The notes under the pieces were generated by a model that saw only the letters and a program-made list of their open reading frames with translations, searched no databases and was not told the DNA's origin. 64,000 nt of DNA, taken from NCBI RefSeq assembly GCF_003833015.1, contig NZ_RJLQ01000009.1, positions 1-64,000 of the forward strand. Reading direction: 5' to 3'. Source of the DNA: Clostridium sp. E02 (GTDB lineage Bacteria > Bacillota > Clostridia > Lachnospirales > Lachnospiraceae). A program made the position numbers and the translations under genes. This document shows positions 62,877 to 64,000 of this stretch, one piece after another (position 1 is the stretch's first letter; every line of letters begins with the position of its first letter).

Positions 62877-64000
62877 TTACGGTTCCATCCCCCATTTTAG
62901 GCTATCAGAGATATATCCTGTGATTTTTGTCCAGTCTGCAAACCCATTGCCAGACTTTGAAAAGGAATAGTCCCCCGTCTGTGTGTAACTACTATAATCA
63001 GATTTGGAAAATCTTGAGTGAACTTCAATGGACTGTCCTGCTGCCAATTCACCAGCACCTGAGGTAAATCCAATTTCCAGGTAATAATCTGCGCCAGTCA
63101 TTGCTTTTGGCGTTTTTACAAACGTTCCAGTTACATTATCGCTATTAACTGTGGACCAATCACACCAGTAGTTTTGATTCTTTTCTCCGTCTATGGTGTA
63201 ATAATATCTAAGCTTTAAATCAGTTAATGGAATACTGGTTTCCCCCATGTTATAGAGTTTGATTTTCGGAACAATTTGACTTGACTTGGCCGAGGTATCT
63301 CCATTAAACATCTGTACTTTGATGTCTCCCTCTGCAACTGAACTATCTTTTACTGTTAGAGCAAGTACAGGATCTGTACCAGAACTAAAATCAAATACCA
63401 TTTTGTAGGTTCCTCTATCAAGTGTATTCAGATAATTTTTTAACAACGTCACGGTATGGTCGCTCAAGGTATAATCTACACCTTCTGTTAAATCATGGCT
63501 GCCCTCTTTGATGCCAATAAAGGTATTTCCATTTAAAGTAAGAGTTACTGTAATGTCTTTTTGATTCTCCATCATTTTATCAAAAGTTGCTGATGTTGGT
63601 GTGATAGAAGAACTTTTTACGGGATCTCCTCCTTCTCCAAACAGAATGGAATATATCCCATTCGCAAGAGCAACATCACACTGAGCCCAGAAGCGATGGT
63701 AATTAAACTCTGGATCAATCCCCTGATTATAAGCGTCTTCAAGCTTTTGATAATCCGGATCCTCTTTATATTTTGATCGGATATCTAAGAATTTGATTCC
63801 CTCTTTAAGTTCATCTCCGTTTGGCATCGTTCCAGTCCAACCTTCCGGTACATAAACATCCTGTTCAAAGAAACGATTATAATCGACTCTCTTTTCTGGT
63901 ACACAAACACCTTTGTCATCTCGATATAGCTTCCAAATACGGTCGAGTAATTCTTTGGCAAGTACTCTAGCTCCATCATCACCGGATGCTTTACTATAAT
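62877..64000 (-). CDS. GH48 cellulase, C-terminal part with X2 and CBM3 modules (cut by window edge)
   Basis: The frame is open to the window end. About 374 residues are seen: the end of a GH48 catalytic domain ([20 protein letters not shown], then [19 protein letters not shown]), an X2/Ig-like module (about 65-160 of the visible part, with [11 protein letters not shown] and [14 protein letters not shown]) and a C-terminal CBM3 ([20 protein letters not shown] to WGMEP). GH48 enzymes are processive cellobiohydrolases acting from reducing ends. The X2-CBM3 tail, not a dockerin, indicates a free secreted enzyme. The N-terminus and promoter are outside the window. Confidence 0.93.
   Translation of the reverse strand, partial: YSKASGDDGARVLAKELLDRIWKLYRDDKGVCVPEKRVDYNRFFEQDVYVPEGWTGTMPNGDELKEGIKFLDIRSKYKEDPDYQKLEDAYNQGIDPEFNYHRFWAQCDVALANGIYSILFGEGGDPVKSSSITPTSATFDKMMENQKDITVTLTLNGNTFIGIKEGSHDLTEGVDYTLSDHTVTLLKNYLNTLDRGTYKMVFDFSSGTDPVLALTVKDSSVAEGDIKVQMFNGDTSAKSSQIVPKIKLYNMGETSIPLTDLKLRYYYTIDGEKNQNYWCDWSTVNSDNVTGTFVKTPKAMTGADYYLEIGFTSGAGELAAGQSIEVHSRFSKSDYSSYTQTGDYSFSKSGNGFADWTKITGYISDSLKWGMEP

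Noticed and set aside
1-64000. CRISPR arrays, tRNA and rRNA genes, intact insertion sequences
   Set aside because: I looked for regularly spaced repeats, cloverleaf-like stretches and transposase motifs and found none that I could support.

Overview
The window looks like a chromosomal segment from a low-GC, endospore-forming, anaerobic Firmicute of the Lachnospiraceae (Clostridium cluster XIVa). The evidence is an alpha/beta-type SASP gene, gerW and ylbJ, a Firmicutes-type SUF operon ending in sufU, Prp with an N-extended L27, a LexA/LysM SOS pair, and a GH48-GH9 cellulase pair of the type known from Lachnoclostridium (Clostridium) phytofermentans. The genus call is an inference. Coding density is high up to about 54 kb. 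The 56.4-60 kb stretch is AT-rich and full of decayed genes.

Layout. 0.2-8.4 kb: a plus-strand run yicC-gmk-rpoZ-(terminator)-rimO-pgsA-cinA, then three poorly known proteins, gerW and a 45-residue membrane protein. 8.5-13.8 kb: rpmB (minus) divergent from Asp23-yloV-recG, then a DUF975 protein. 13.8-18.4 kb: udk, SASP, rsmD-coaD, a coiled-coil protein, ylbJ (minus) and an M23 peptidase. 18.4-26.1 kb: RNA modification (RsmF-like, RsuA-like and RluA-like enzymes), HAD, YgiQ radical SAM, SDR and recU. 26.2-32.1 kb: hisZ-G-D-B-A plus a three-domain HisF-like/HisI/HisE fusion behind a consensus promoter; hisC, hisH and a catalytic hisF are not here. 32.1-35.8 kb: an RpiR regulator, a GH4 phosphoglucosidase and pepT. 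35.8-40.8 kb (minus): sufCBDSU. 40.9-43.9 kb (minus): a cryptic operon of an ABC ATPase without a permease, a HypB/UreG-like GTPase and a solute-binding-type protein without a signal peptide. 44.2-48.2 kb: TIGR03960 radical SAM, its DUF2344 partner, RNase E/G and a trkA remnant. 48.3-54 kb: an MFS transporter (minus), then rplU-prp-rpmA-obg-yhbY-nadD-yqeK-rsfS. 54.1-56.4 kb: lexA, a divergent LysM SOS protein and a tyrosine recombinase. 56.4-60.8 kb: accessory genes and pseudogenes. 61-64 kb (minus): a GH48 cellulase cut by the window edge, followed by a GH9 enzyme.

The strongest candidate for an undescribed system is the three-gene operon at 40.9-43.9 kb. Both the ATPase and the binding protein appear to carry DUF1858/ScdA-like N-terminal domains, the GTPase has two cysteine pairs, and nothing in the set is a membrane protein. 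It lies directly upstream of suf, and its promoter region carries a palindrome (ATACTAAATTTTGTAT) resembling the perfect one in the suf promoter (ATACTAATTTAGTAT). This suggests a cytoplasmic metal or Fe-S handling module under shared control; that function is inference.

Other points of note are a HisF-like domain that has lost both catalytic aspartates but is fused to HisIE, a GH9 cellulase with no secretion signal, decayed genes at 56.9, 58.0 and 59.4 kb, and a duplicated promoter segment in front of two unrelated accessory enzymes.
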